Shown one piece after another: positions 32,916 to 47,727 of a DNA stretch of 64,000 nucleotides. Within the stretch, counting starts at the first letter, position 1. Each line of letters starts with the position of its first letter. The stretch is from NCBI GenBank assembly GCA_013115135.1, contig JABANP010000178.1, forward strand, positions 1-64,000. Direction: 5' to 3'. The notes below the pieces were generated by a model. The model had not been told where the DNA came from and made no database searches. It worked only from the letters and a program-made list of their open reading frames with translations. The DNA comes from Perkinsus olseni (Eukaryota > Perkinsozoa > Perkinsida > Perkinsidae). A program made the position numbers and the translations under genes.

Positions 32916-34820
32916 CTACAACCCCGCCCCTGCTCTTGCTTGCATCACTCCCATCTTGATCTCATCCGTTACACTCTTCTGTGAGGTACTCACGAAAACT
33001 GTATTTGCCTTGGACGAGCTCCCAACCTCCTTTAACGTGTCGAAATACTGTGTCACCAGTACCTGATTCCAGCCATCGCCGGACGCTCAAACCGACGAAG
33101 CCATCGCTGCTTCCAAATAATCCCGGTATCCGCTCACGCTCGGTCGACCTGCTCTAACAGATCTACGGTTGAGCCTTCATCGTAACAACCATCATTTCCA
33201 TGGCTTCCACCGTTCGACTATCGATATCATAGCCGATAACAAGTTCGAACGGACAAAAATCCTTGAAGTGTGGGCCGTAGTGGATCATCGAGCGACGATC
33301 GGGTGACGTTCGTTGTTCTTAGTATGAGCGTCGACGGGATTCGGCATTGCTGCGACTCGCCCTTCACAGCAGGCCAAAGCCACGTAACGCGTAAATTTCT
33401 CAACTGCGCAAACCACCAATTTCGAGACATCCACCCCCTTAGCCCGTTAATACCAATTCCAGAACGTCCTTAGCGGACATCTCATGTATCGCCTCCTGGA
33501 AGTCTCCTACCGACTCGCGAAGGCCGTCGACGATAGCTTTACGTTGACGAGCAACACCTGGCACACTAAGAATACTTTATGCACACTCAGGAAGAGAATA
33601 AGCAGGCACCACCGAGCGAAGGACGTAAGAGATCTTCACCACAAAAGGGGTATTCAGAGGGAAGGGCCATCGGTCAAACAAGGACCGCTAACAAGCTCGC
33701 TTCACAGTGCTAGAGTCCTCTTGAAGGAAGTTGGCGGGCAGCAAGATGCTATTGAGAGGACGGCAAGCTCACCCTGTCCTTGCAGGAACTTCGATTCAGC
33801 TTCCGCCTCCGCCTGCTTTACGATGACCACCTTCTCAGCCTCGGCCTTCTCCGTTGCCGCCACTCTGAAGAGGGACAACGATCATCCACTACTGAAATTG
33901 ATCGAAAGCGCTGGTGATTGGAGCCCACCTGAGTCTTCGATTGGCGTTGATCTCGTTCATGGCGTCTCTGACTTTCCGGTTCGGTGAGATGTCCGTGACC
34001 AAGGCCTGGTTGATCTGGAACCCAAACTCGCTCATGATCTTCTGCAGCTGATCCTTCACTTGCCTGGCCACCTAATCCAATGACACAGCGACAGTGTGAG
34101 ACTATAACGGAATAGGTGAAACCAGGACGGTAGTAGGGAAAGACGGTTTTCACGGGTACGGCTTTGGAAACAGTATCTCAGCTCGCCCGACATTCCAGTT
34201 AGCAGTAAGAATACCACGGAAAACCCTACCTCATCTTTAGACTCGAAAACGTCGTCCAACAGCATGCCCGGTACCGTCGATCTGACGACGTCAAACACAT
34301 AGGAGTTGATCTGCACCGTCGGGTTGTGGAGGCGATAGAAGGCTTCGTAAATCTTAGACTTAATAACTTCATATTGAACGGCCACCTGAAAGTGAAGAAA
34401 AAACTGCCAGGAACTTGTCATCTTCATGTCGCTGATCCTGTTTCGCTCCGGTAAAAAGCTACGCTAAGTTGCGGCTCTAAGACTGGATTCCAGATGGCTA
34501 AACCCCGGGTGTGGTGTTTCTCGATCAGCCGGTCCCCTCACAAACTCGCTCAGGACGGTAAAAGGCTCACTTGAATGCTGACGAAGACGTTGTCCTTAGT
34601 CTTGGTCTCGCAGGTCATAGACGTCTCCTGGATCCTCACGGAGACATCACCAGCTCTCACGCAGACGCACGGGACGGGCAGACAGAGAAGGCCGGGGTGG
34701 GCCAGGCGGTCGAACTTGCCGAATCTGATGAAGGGAGCTACGGGCGCAGGGTCGTGATGCGACGACGTACTTTGTAATTACGGCAACACGATCGTTGGGG
34801 ACGGTCTGTACGCAACCCAT
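32916..34820 (-). CDS. SPFH-domain protein of the HIR (hypersensitive-induced reaction) type, 7 exons
   Basis: Exons: 34771-34820, 34571-34724, 34230-34385, 33929-34071, 33773-33864, 33454-33557, 32916-33062. All introns (46, 185, 158, 64, 215 and 391 nt) are GT...AG and phases sum to 281 residues, close to plant HIR proteins. Conserved blocks run in order: FGKFDRLAHPGL, CETKTKDNVFVSIQ, NPTVQINSYVFDVVRSTVP, FGFQINQALVTDI, RKVRDAMNEINANRRLR, GVARQRKAIVDGLRESV and LVTQYFDTLKEVGSSSK. The N-terminus MGC fits N-myristoylation with an adjacent Cys for palmitoylation, as in HIR proteins, which form membrane microdomain scaffolds. Intron 2 contains an interspersed repeat (34440-34550). Intron 6 is unusually long and also open on the minus strand for 42 codons from an ATG near 33291. 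Confidence 0.93.
34440..34550 (+). repeat. Short interspersed element, copy inside the HIR gene intron
   Basis: Matches 61675-61815 closely: a CGGTAAAAAGCTACGCT-type start, a middle with CCAGATGGCTA, then CCCGGGTGT, a TTCTCGATCAGCCGGT core and CCTCAC. A more diverged third copy is at 61530-61650. Confidence 0.7.
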
Positions 34821-34916
34821 GAGATTGTAAAGAGGGGCTTAGGATACTGAGAAGCACCAAAAGCTCTAGTTTTACCACCGGGAGCTTGGATTCGCGTCGA
34901 GGAGAGATCGATTAGA
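34821..34916. promoter_or_regulatory. Probable bidirectional promoter region
   Basis: A 96-bp gap separates the ATG of the minus-strand HIR gene (34820) from an ATG on the plus strand (34917), each heading a plausible first exon. Both genes would have to be driven from here or from within each other's 5' ends. No TATA-like element is obvious. Inferred from layout only. Confidence 0.35.
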
Positions 34917-34968
34917 ATGGCGAGCGCGATAATATCGAGCCGGCGCGATACTTTCTTTGCGTCTCTCG
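34917..34968 (+). CDS. Putative first exon, divergent from the HIR gene
   Basis: ATG at 34917 opens a 17-codon segment (MASAIISSRRDTFFASL) ending at a strong donor G|GTAAGT. It resembles a mitochondrial or basic N-terminal leader. A later plus-strand stretch (about 35020-35150, VHLLVGGCQLVTDYV...) may be its next exon, but the junction is not clear. Family unknown. Confidence 0.35.
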
Positions 34969-37900
34969 GTAAGTGCTCACGGCGGAAGCAGTCTTTGATA
35001 AGTCTTAAGCGACCTCGAAAGGTTCATTTGCTCGTCGGTGGATGTCAACTCGTCACCGACTATGTCAATCGGATGACGGTGGTGAAGGGCGTGGCGGCGA
35101 CTCATGGGGGCCCTTCACGCAACCGATGCCGGACACCATCCAAAATCAACTGGACAGGTAGGAGGGTATCTTACCTCTGCGTCATATGCACGGATCAACC
35201 TAAGATACCGAGGTGTCCTTCGAGACACATTCATTCACTTCCCAGTAAAGGAAGCTGAGCAGCAGGACCCTTGCCAGCGGCCGAGGAGCATGCCCGACCC
35301 CAGTGTGGCTGACTCCACGACCAGAGCTGTTCATACATGGTTCTTCAAACAGCAACCTGTAGCCATCGAGTCCTGTAATCATCATCAAACGGTCGTTGAC
35401 AGCGTAAGCGGTCGACGGAAGGTTCGGTCGATGATGTACTTCAGAGCGATCAGATCCCTGTGGTGGAGGCCCCAGCCTGTCCACCGGCAGCTAGTGAATG
35501 CCCCATGACGAGGGAATCCTTCGCGATGAGTACAGTGAGCACGGTGGAGAGTGAGAAGAGTTCGACTAAGACGAGCGGCAACATCGTACGAGGGGCAAGT
35601 AAGCGGGAGGGGAGGATTGGAGGCCCTCCACACCTGTTAGAGAGAACATCGAAAATTGGGTAGGAGTGCTCAGTGATAATCCAGGATAACGAAAATAATG
35701 AGGCCACTATGCCACATGACAGGCTGCCATTGGCAGCGGTAGCAGCTAGGGCTCGAGACAGCACTCAGATGCTGGGCCCAGTACTCTGAAACAACAGCAT
35801 CATCGTCTTTGTAACCCGTGGTGGCACTGTGGCCTCACCTTTTGCATGTTGCGCTCCTTCCGTTTTCGCACTATGGCTGAAGCCCGAGGTAGTCGGCGGT
35901 AGTCGTTACAGCCTGAATCGATCAGGATATACTGTAGACGGTCGGGATCAGTTCGGCCATCATCATCTTGCATCCCACGTCTCTACCAGTTTTTTGACGA
36001 GCAGAAGATGAATAGCATCCCACCCAAAAGATCACATGAAAGTCTCAGCCGCTGTACAGTTGTCTGTCACCACTCGAACTCGGGAGTCGGGGAAGTGTTC
36101 GACTCACTCGTTCTGTCACGGTTGTTTGATTCTCAACATTCTCGAGGTTCGTCGACCACTCTGGGGCATCACTCTGCTGGTGATTGCACGCCAACGGCGA
36201 CATCTATCGGATCAGAGAGGAGTGTGATGAAAGGAGGCCGCAACGGTCGAAGGTAGGCCGGTAGCTAGCCTCGATGAATCACTACGTACCGCTGTCTTCA
36301 ATATCGCACACCATTCGTTTACCCATCGTCATTACTTCGCGATTCACTCCGAGTGAATTGCTCAGAGGTCTGCTTCTCGTAGTAGAGAAGCATTGAAAAG
36401 CGCATCAGGACGCAGTCTGCTTAGTTCCAGCAGCAGACGCGACCAGTCCCAACCGTCGTTGCCCTCAGGTTACGACGTAGTAGACAATCGGTAGACATAT
36501 CACTGGACAATCCGGGCAGTCACCGTCATGATACCCACGACTGCCGCCCCTGCCGCTTCGTCTTCACCAGTAAGGCCTCCATCGTCCGGGTTGTCGCCAT
36601 TCAATTCCCCTCCACCGGCGGAAATTCTTCGTCCGATAGTCTCCTGTGCTCGATATGGTGGTCATCTGGTCGAGGCCTCAATAGGCTGCACTTCTCCTTT
36701 TGTCAGCGTTGGGGTGCCGGTATAACCACAACTGTCCTTTCTGTCACCATCCTTCCCATTGCCCTGGAGAGATGGTCGACAGCGTCCTTCTCTGTGGTGA
36801 GCCGCTCTCCCTCACTCAGCCCTATTGAAGTGGACTTGTCAGGTTCACAAGCCTGGACAGTGTCATTCAGTCATGGAGGAGGCCGCCGCGCTTCCGTGCA
36901 TCATGCGGGGCCTTGAGAACGTGACCGTCGTCCAGGGATCGTTTAACTGCCTGAACAATGACTGTACACTGAAATTGACTCTCATTTTTCCCATTCGAAG
37001 ACCGTCGTCGGCCATCATGTCATCATTGCTTCTGCGCTCCTTTCCCTCACTACACCTCGTGATGAGACCACCGCTCACCGATCCACGCCATCTCCATCAC
37101 GTTGAGCGATCTAGTACCATTCTAGTGCACTCGTCTAACTCAAGCTCTGGTATCGAGGAGGGAGAACATGAAGGCATGGCATGAGCGGCGCATGGCGAAT
37201 GGTTCGACACCGTTGTGTAACATACAGACTGTCATTACGTTGTTTAGTTTGGCAGTGATGAAACTGTGAGGGGGGAGTGTTGGCGGAATTTAATGAGGTT
37301 GTTCATCGATCTCGGTGACACCGAGTCGGTGTGCATGCGTGCATCCTTTTGAGTTCTGCAACTGTTAGAGTCAGTCAATGCCTGGCAACCCAAAAGGGAG
37401 CGGAACTCCCTCCGTCGATGAACGAATGGAACCGAAGTTACGAACGAAAAATCCGGATTCGCTCACTGGTAAAGTTTGCGTCCTCGCGGAACGTGTCAAC
37501 CAAACAGGGAAGATAATTTGCTTTTGGTGTACGCATTGGAACGTACAAGTGCTCTCCGTCGAACGCGCATTTTTATTATCGCCACTTTCACTGTCGTGAT
37601 TCACGACTGGTGAAGACACGGTCTGCGTGTCGTTTCCTCTGCGCGCCACAGTAGATGGGTCCAGCCCGAAGTATCATAGTTTGATTCATCTTGCGCCGAA
37701 TCATCTTCCAAATCCACTCTGCACAAAGGCAAAGAATATATCCGCTCGCCGAGGTTCTGGCCTGCGGACGTGCGCATAGTTCATGTGGCAGTAGAGTGAG
37801 CGTGTTCGGGCGACCTTCACCCAAAACCCGAAGGCCATGCAGTGTAAGGGACCAGTAGTTTCAGGCCAGCTCCATAGTGGCCTTGCCCAATTGCAGAGTT

Positions 37901-38109
37901 CCTTGGAAAAGTGTATTTACCCCCTTCAAGTCTGTAACGAGTCGGTCTCGTTCATGATGTGAGGGAATGTTGTACACAATTTATTGTGTTGCTCCAGGAT
38001 TCCTACTGTGATTGTCTCCCCTGCTAGTCTAGCTTACGTACTGTTTTGCTGTAGTTATAACTCAAGAACGACTGTAAACGACTCTTGTTGAGTTATCCAA
38101 CACATGAAA
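34969..38109. other. Poorly resolved coding-like DNA
   Basis: Both strands have open frames. A minus-strand series begins MLSRALAATAANGSLSCG (ATG 35764) and contains a hydrophobic helix MLPLVLVELFSLSTVLTVLI. Plus-strand candidates are a first exon at 36528-36569 (MIPTTAAPAASSSP then GTAAGG), a frame around 36640-36720 (SCARYGGHLVEASIG), and 36872-36980 (MEEAAALPCIMRGLENVTVV). I could not splice these together. No known family was recognised and none is called as a gene. Confidence 0.3.
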
Positions 38110-38400
38110 CCTCTCACCACAGGGATCAGGAATCGAGGCAGTGGCCGCGACGAACCTAAAGACAGTGAGAGTCACAAGGGGGTCTACTGAGACTACCCTC
38201 CCTGGTGCTTTACCGCAGCGGTTCTTGCGTTTGGCCGCGCACAGCGGGTACACAACACTTACGCGTGTAGCGGGCAGCCCAGCGAGGACCTACCCCGATA
38301 CCGGGGTAGGCCCAGGGCCTGGACCTACCCCGATACCGGAGGGAGCCTACTCTAATACCTGGTCAACTGCGTTGCAGTTCTTGACTTTCTTGTCTACCAA
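38110..38400 (-). repeat. Three-copy intron-bearing repeat, copy 1
   Basis: On the minus strand this carries a short exon-like segment VYPLCAAKRK, a donor (GCG|GTAAAG), about 75 nt of intron-like DNA, an acceptor CTGTCTTTAG and the segment GSSRPLP. The same arrangement recurs at 39570-39770 and 40080-40300 on the plus strand. The 5' side also has a palindromic CCTACCCCG...CGGGGTAGG block, present here twice and once near 40095. Confidence 0.7.
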
Positions 38401-39569
38401 AACACCCCTTGTGGGTGCGGAAGAGCTGGAATGAGTCCTGTGCTAGAGGACCTATACGCTTGTCGTCTCGGACACGTACAGTAGTCGGTCGGGTCAGAGA
38501 CAACCTCGTGACAATTGTTCTGCAGCAAGTAAGACGCATACTCCGCGGTGTCTGCCAACTTGAGTCACGTCAGGGGCGAGTTTTATGGTAAGACTCTTAC
38601 TCAGTCAGCCAGCACTGGATGCCAGAGCAGGAGTCTGCGATCGTAAACTAAGGTTCTAGGCAAAGGAACAACCACTTAGTGCCCATAGGATCACTCGTAG
38701 TGACTTATTATTGATCAGCTACCCGTCGTAATCGAGAGTTTATCTTATGAACATCGTGTTCTCCTGTGATACATGTTCAGAACATGGGGTTATGTTCCTC
38801 CTGGGAACAGTAACGTTACTTCGTAATAGTTCGTATCGGTGATGTTGCCATGATGCAGATGGTGGGAGTGTCAATAGTGACTGACAGAGCCTGTGAAACC
38901 ACACACCGCCATACTCGATAGCCTCTGTTAGTCAATACAGGTGATCAGGACTTGTCAGTCATTATTCAGTAGGATACCACAGAAATTGCCGGACTCCGTG
39001 TCCGAGTAGTACCGAGTCAGCAAATTGTGGTACCCTACCTCCACATCCAGGAAGCGCAGGGCTGGAACGAGCCTCCATCCTCCAGTTACATAACGCTCAA
39101 TGTATTGGCTTCTTGAAGAAGCCTTCTTCTTTTTCAAATGAGAACAACTAGCTATAGCTTGAAAGACCCTCGTCACGTGAATTCCATCGCAGTGCGATGA
39201 TCGCACACATCTTGTGGGGACTCTAGAGTCTAGACCTCTGCTGGAGGAATTTCACTCCCGCTGATCCTTCTTACGGCGGATCGCTACCATGAATCGGTGT
39301 GGTTACGTGGATTTTGCAGTCTCCAACTGCATTCTTCGTTCCACAAGGTGAATGTGGTCCCGCTGGCATGTGCTTCTGGCGTTAGTTGCTCTTCGCCGTC
39401 CTGCTCCTCATCGGTGTGTGCTGCACATTGTCTCCGCAAATGGATCTCCGTAAACAGCATGGTCTCAGAGTCACCTGTTCTGATTGTCTTTATTCCGGTA
39501 CGTCCGGCTTCGACGAAGCCGCTTGTCGCGTTTGTCTTCGCACGGAAGCTCCCGCCTTGCTCCGGAAAC
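38401..39569. other. No gene seen
   Basis: Short frames on both strands; a plus-strand frame near 39297-39570 leads into the second copy of the repeat. Nothing with family similarity. Confidence 0.35.
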
Positions 39570-39770
39570 GGGGGCGATTGGACGGGACTTGTGTACCCGC
39601 TGTGCGCAGCCAAACGAGGACCAACCATTGGCGTAAGGCAGGCTGCCTTGGGCAGCTGGGAGGGCAGTCACTGACGGCCTTGTTGCCCTCATTGCCTTCA
39701 GGTCCGTCGCGGCCACCGCTCCGACTCCAAATCGCCGTAGTCGGAGGAAGTGTAATTTCATGCTGAGGTT
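39570..39770 (+). repeat. Three-copy intron-bearing repeat, copy 2
   Basis: Contains GTACCCGCTGTGCGCAGCCA (encoding YPLCAAK), a donor-like GGC|GTAAGG, and an acceptor CTTCAG followed by GTCCGTCGCGGCCAC. Inverted relative to copy 1. Confidence 0.7.
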
Positions 39771-40706
39771 AAAACTCGGAGAGTTTTATCGACCGTGAGA
39801 CCAGGGCGGAAGGGGACAAGATTTGTGTGCTAGCGACATTGGCTAGAGCGCTAGCCTGGATGGGCACAGCTTCTCGTAATTCGGAACGTTGCTTCATTGA
39901 ATGAAGTTCATTCTCGTTCTCGGCCAAAGGGTGGCGGCACACACCTTTCGCGGCGAAAGGCGAAACTGACAGGTGGAAGTTTCGGCAGTCAGTTTCGTCT
40001 CAATGTGTCCTCGTTAAAGGGAACGAGCGGCTCTGCAGCCTCTGCGTGAGCCGATCATTCCCACCCAATGCACTAACCAAATCTACGGGTTAGCCTGGAC
40101 CTACCCCGATATCCTGGTTGTAGGCCTTCGGCGAGCTGGCCGCTACACGCGTAGGGGCTGTGTACCCACTGTCCGCAGCCAAGCGCGGGAACCGCTGGGG
40201 TAAGACACCAGGAAGAGCGGCCATAGACGCCTCTGTTACCCTCTCAGTGAGGGCAACGTGAAGCCGGTGAGGGCCTTACTGCCTCCAGGCGTGTATACTT
40301 CTGAGACACCTTGCCAAGCGCTCTCAAAAGATTTATCGAACAAATCCCAGTTCACGACAAAATCACCATAAAGTTCGACGGAAGATGAGACAACCTTGAC
40401 CCATCTGCTCCTGATGACGGAGACACTGAGAGGCTAGCGGATTGTGGGTTCCGGTGGGATTGCTAGCGCCAGCTCATGGTGAACAAAGTTCGTAAGCACT
40501 GCTGTTGGAGTGCCGAGAATTTCCTTCGAGGCCAGTGCGGCAGTTCGTTGAACTTACACTACAACCCTCTGTAGTGGCTAGAGTCTAGTCCGTCCCTGGG
40601 CCCGGCCCGGCCGGAGCGGCCGTTAGTGTGCCGCTTCCCTTCGAACCGGGTCCCTCCCTTTTGATGGTGCTTATAGTTCTCCCTCGAGGTCCTCCAACTT
40701 TTCACA
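39771..40706. other. Third repeat copy and 5' flank of a cathepsin gene
   Basis: Holds copy 3 of the intron-bearing repeat at about 40080-40300, with the GTACCCACTG start and a donor GGG|GTAAGAC. A perfect inverted repeat CCTTTCGC-G-GCGAAAGG lies at 39944-39960. The last about 80 bp (40625-40706) match the upstream flank of the second cathepsin gene (minus strand, 45844-45925), so the duplicated unit included promoter-proximal DNA. Confidence 0.5.
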
Positions 40707-42388
<1,682 letters not shown>

Positions 42389-42769
42389 AGATACTATCTT
42401 CGAGACAGTATCACGAGTTTGGTATTCATTCTTTTGCTCGCGATTATGATGAATCTACTAGGCTGAGCCTACGAACTAGCCTCACGAATTTGAGGCATTC
42501 ATATCATCATACATAAACATTTTCGGCTTTTATTTCGACTTATCAACCTTATCAAAGTTTTATTTTCCCCATTCGCTTCGGCCATTGATAATGGCCCATT
42601 ATTGAGAGGCCCTTTGTATGGATGAGTCTCTCTTGCTTTCCGATCTTTGCTCAGTCATTGTCACAACACCAGGTGTTGGAGGCTGTCCATCGCGAGGAAT
42701 GCAGCATACCCTATTCCACTGTGTAGTGTTCCCGGCCTGACCAGACCGTGAGTCACGACCCTTTCTGGC
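42389..42769. other. 3' flank, no gene seen
   Basis: Intergenic DNA after the cathepsin gene. A hairpin GATACTATCTTCGAGACAGTATC lies just after the stop codon and could act in 3'-end formation. Confidence 0.35.
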
Positions 42770-42905
42770 TGACACAATCAGTCCCACCGGAACCCACTGA
42801 CCGCTCGCCTCTGGATGTCCCCACCGCGGCGCACAACTTTGTTCAGATATGGAGACTTCAACTTGAAGCAGTTCAACGACTTGATTTCTGGCTAGTGGGG
42901 CTTCA
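42770..42905 (-). pseudogene. Internally deleted copy of the 46.1-46.4 kb gene tail
   Basis: The minus strand reads NCFKLKSPYLNKVVRRGGDI and then jumps directly to QRRAVSG. In the copy at 46100-46430 about 210 bp containing an intron and an exon separate these two parts. The deletion endpoints fall in a short direct repeat (GGGACATC and GAGACATCC in the longer copy), consistent with slippage or recombination between them. Confidence 0.7.
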
Positions 42906-43020
42906 AAGACAGTGTCTTTGAGTCTCAGTCATTCATGGCAGCAAAGATGAACGTTAGGCCGTGCTCAACTAAGATGACAGAAACCCGAGTACAGTGAAAC
43001 TCACACAAGAAACAGGCACA

Positions 43021-43167
43021 CTAAGTAACGGCATGGTCTGACTTCAGCTCTGCAACCGAGGACGGCGGATCTGCATCATCTAGAATCTCGTTATGGCCGA
43101 CGATCGGAGAGGCTTTCGCGGTCTCTCGTCGGGCACCCTTGATATTCAGTTCGACTATCACGACGAT
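43021..43167 (-). CDS. Terminal exon, paralogue of 51362-51508
   Basis: After an acceptor (TCTGCAG) the minus strand is open for 48 codons to a stop: IVVIVELNIKGARRETAKAS..., ending ELKSDHAVT. The copy at 51362-51508 has the same length and ending. Most differences are conservative or silent, which argues for protein-level constraint. Upstream exons could not be located. Confidence 0.5.
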   Translation of the reverse strand: MVVIVELNIKGARRETAKASPIVGHNEILDDADPPSSVAELKSDHAVT

Positions 43168-44273
43168 CTGCAGAGCCACGGTTTCTGACCACCGACGGTT
43201 CGTCCACCTTTTCGGTCAATTATTCTCTTCCACGCAGCGTGGACCACGCCTTCTCATCCATTCATGCTCTCACACCGACCGTTGCGTCCAAACGGACGAG
43301 CCGCGGTAAACCCGCTGCTGCTGCTGTTCTCGGTTAAGCTACAAACTTTGTAGTACGAAGGTGTTGCGAGAGTAAAGATGTTGTCAAACTCCTGCATGTT
43401 GCTTAGATGACTACGTTCAAAGAACACAGTATGTCCCGTAAGTTAGTAAGACATGCTTGCCGCGAGTGTTAAGGAGTTTGCTATAAACACGTGGGCACTT
43501 AGTCGGCCTGACGATAGTGTCGTCAAAGTACCTGTACGGCGAAATCACCCTATTGAATTTCAGCCCCTGTTGCAAGAGCTGAAGGAAAGGGAAGTTGGAA
43601 AAGAATACCGTGCTGAACATCAGCGCGTTGCAAAATGTGATGTTGCCGAAGTGAACATTTCTGTTGCGACTGGCGATGCTTTTGATATTTCAGCGGGGTT
43701 GTTATTGTTGGTGCTGTCGAAGTCCATTTAACCGTACTATAGGGCCTGTAGAACTTCAGGAGCATTCGCTTCATTGTCGCGGGTGCTCAAAGCGGCGCAG
43801 CTCACCCGGAGCCGTGAAAGCAGCATCCCAGAGTGAGGAAAGCCGTGGGCAGAGGTCCTCATCAGTAACGGCGAGTATACAGTACAGTTTCCCAACTGCC
43901 GACGCAATGGCCCGGACATATTCCAAGAAGGTGACTGGCAAACGGTATGCTGGATCACTCACAATGAACAGCCTCCAACACCTGGTGTTGTGACAATGAC
44001 TGATCTCGGAGCAGGAAGCTTGCGCGATTTACCGAGCAGTGAAGTTTGTGGACGACGACTAAGACCGGTCCGAAACAATGACACACTGATACTAACAGTG
44101 AGTCTCATAGACTGAATATATAAAGATGAAGGTTGAAGTGTTTGCTGATGGCAAAGGAAAGGGCTTCAAATGGATAGCGGACACAAACAAACTAACGACG
44201 ACGACAACGACAACTGACTGAACTTTATCGAGTCGTGATCGAAAGAATAAATACTGAGCCCTCAAGGCTTCCT
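43168..44273. other. Intergenic between convergent cathepsin genes; possible exon at 43453-43731
   Basis: A plus-strand frame 43453-43731 (SVKEFAINTWALSRPDDSVV...ELKEREVGKEYRAEHQ) has coding-like composition and may be an exon of an unknown gene. The DNA around 43200-43450 and 43740-44273 shows nothing clear. Confidence 0.35.
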
Positions 44274-45843
<1,570 letters not shown>

Positions 45844-46099
45844 TGTGAAAAGTTGGAGGACCTCGAAGGAGAACCACGAGCGCCATCAGGAGGGACTCGG
45901 TTCAAAGGGAGCACACATGACAACGGCCGGACTCCTCGGCGAAGTTATGTTCGTTCAGAGCCGGGAAAAATCGAAACAGTGGACTAGCGATGGCTGCAGC
46001 GAAGCCTCGAGGATGTACGGACTAGGCCAGCTCCCTCGGCACAGCGGGACCAGTCACGACCTCGCTGGCTGGCCGAGCCGGCCTGGCGCTATGAGTCCC
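45844..46099. other. 5' flank of the second cathepsin gene
   Basis: The first about 80 bp match the upstream flank of the other cathepsin gene. Nothing coding was recognised in the rest. Confidence 0.4.
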
Positions 46100-46450
46100 A
46101 CGGGAACCCACTTACCGCTCGCCTCTGGATGTCTCCAGCGCAAAGATGGATATGGACATAATTCGCTCCTCTTGTCGAACTTCCCCGCATGTTGGCCGTA
46201 TGTCTGCCTACTCTACTCCGTTACTTCGGCATTGACGCTCCTGCGAAGATTATAAATTGGAAGTGCTTATAACGGGCCAACACGATAAACTGTCGATTTA
46301 CCCGCACAAGTCGCCGCAGCATCTCTCGATTGGAGATGTCCCCACCGCGGCGCACAACTTCGTTCAGATATGGAGACTTCAACTTGAAGCAGTTTAACGA
46401 CTTGGATTTCTGGCTAGTGGGGTGGGTGAACGTTTTCATCGTGGAATGAA
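46100..46450 (-). CDS. Unknown gene, last two exons
   Basis: The minus strand reads QKSKSLNCFKLKSPYLNEVV...REMLRRLVR up to a donor GTAAAT. After about 85 nt and an acceptor GAGTAG it continues TCGEVRQEERIMSISIFALE to SRGER and a donor-like GTAAGT. A truncated relative lies at 42770-42905. The 5' part (46450-46628) is open but of doubtful quality. Family unknown. Confidence 0.45.
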
Positions 46451-46628
46451 TCGCCTCAAAGACTCCCTGCAAGCCGCCCGAGTTCCACGGGGTAGAAAGA
46501 CTGGCGGACGAAGGCCCTCGGAAGATGCCGTCGGTTTGCGCTCTCCGCACAACAGCTTTTCGTCGTCGAAGACGGCACGACGTTGATGTAGTTCGTCGAG
46601 ACGCAACGGCGAACAGGATCCTCAGCAA

Positions 46629-47242
46629 CGATTTTCGCCTCTAATGATACTACAGAACACGGCTTGTAGCCTTGAAAAGCAGCACTTGTTCAGCATCGTT
46701 CCAGGCCCACGATGACACTCGCGGACTGATCTTAGCGTGCATCCACTCGGAGCCAAGCCTGCAGGTTATGAAGTTCTAGGTGACTACCAGAGCACCACCG
46801 GTGGCGCTCCTTGGGCGCCGCTCAATGGGCGGCCGAAGAGAATTTCGCTTCTCCAGGCCGAGTTCGACTCCAGCCGCGGGAGGTCGACAATGATAACAAA
46901 TTGTCTCCTAGTACGAGGCTCGTACGAAGAGTCCTCACTGACTAGATTCTAAGAAGCAGGTTCTGCGGTCCTACAACTTGATGACCACCGCCTACTAAGG
47001 GCTGTAGGATCTCCCCACCCATATAACTCGTGGCGCTCGTTAGTAACGACTCGTTACGGAGCTCACTGGCTTCATCACTGATCAATTATCAGCACTATGT
47101 ACCTTCAACCACTCGTCTGTGGTCTCGAGACCTTGCAGTTGCCCGTCGTACGAGAAGTTATTCTGACTATCTTACTCTTACCGACTCTGTAATACAGAGC
47201 CAAACTGGTACATGGTTTTTATTATCATCTCTTGTCAACCTG
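46629..47242. other. No gene seen
   Basis: Short frames only, before the minisatellite. No known motif. Confidence 0.4.
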
Positions 47243-47388
47243 ATACAGTTGCTCCTCGCACAGTGTCTTTTGGTACAGTTGCCACTGGTACAGTGTCCCT
47301 TGGTACAGTTGCCACTGGTACAGTGTCCCTTTGGTACAGTTGCCACTGGTACAGTGTCCCTCGGTACAGTTGCCACTGGTACAGAACT
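47243..47388. repeat. 30-bp minisatellite
   Basis: About four and a half copies of a 30-bp unit made of two related 15-mers, TGGTACAGTTGCCAC and TGGTACAGTGTCCCT. One unit has an extra T and the first is diverged. Confidence 0.9.
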
Positions 47389-47608
47389 GAGGAGAGAACA
47401 ATCCTCAGGAAGAATATTCGCTTTGAATTCGGGTCAAAACTCGCAACGGGCTGCACTATGGCGACAACAACTTTCATTGCTACTACGTACTCACCTTGCT
47501 CTTTGTGCGCCTTTGCTGGTGGTACGTACGTTGAACGTACTACGTTCGTCCCAGAGAACACGTGCATTCCCCGCCATGCTATTGAACATACGTTCACCCT
47601 AGATCCAA
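47389..47608. other. No gene seen
   Basis: Spacer between two repeats, with a small GTACGTACGTTGAACGTAC palindromic element near 47522. Confidence 0.35.
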
Positions 47609-47727
47609 CAACTACACCATTTCCAGACCTACCTAGTAAAACCCCAGACCAAATTAGTAAAACTCCAGAGTAATTCAATAAAGCCCAAACCAAATTAGTA
47701 AAACCCCAGAGCAATTTAGTCGGCACG
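47609..47727 (-). repeat. 21-bp periodic interspersed repeat, copy 3 (longest)
   Basis: Read on the minus strand this shows five consecutive units of about 21 bp alternating between TAAATTGCTCTGGGGTTTTAC and TAATTTGGTCTGGGGTTTTAC types, ending in TAGGTAGGTCTGGAAATGG. It is the clearest copy of the family at 19836 and 27178, in the opposite orientation. Confidence 0.85.

Noticed and set aside
33170..33310. A separate small gene (42 codons) inside intron 6 of the HIR gene
   Set aside because: No independent start context, splice signals or family match; kept only as a note on that intron.
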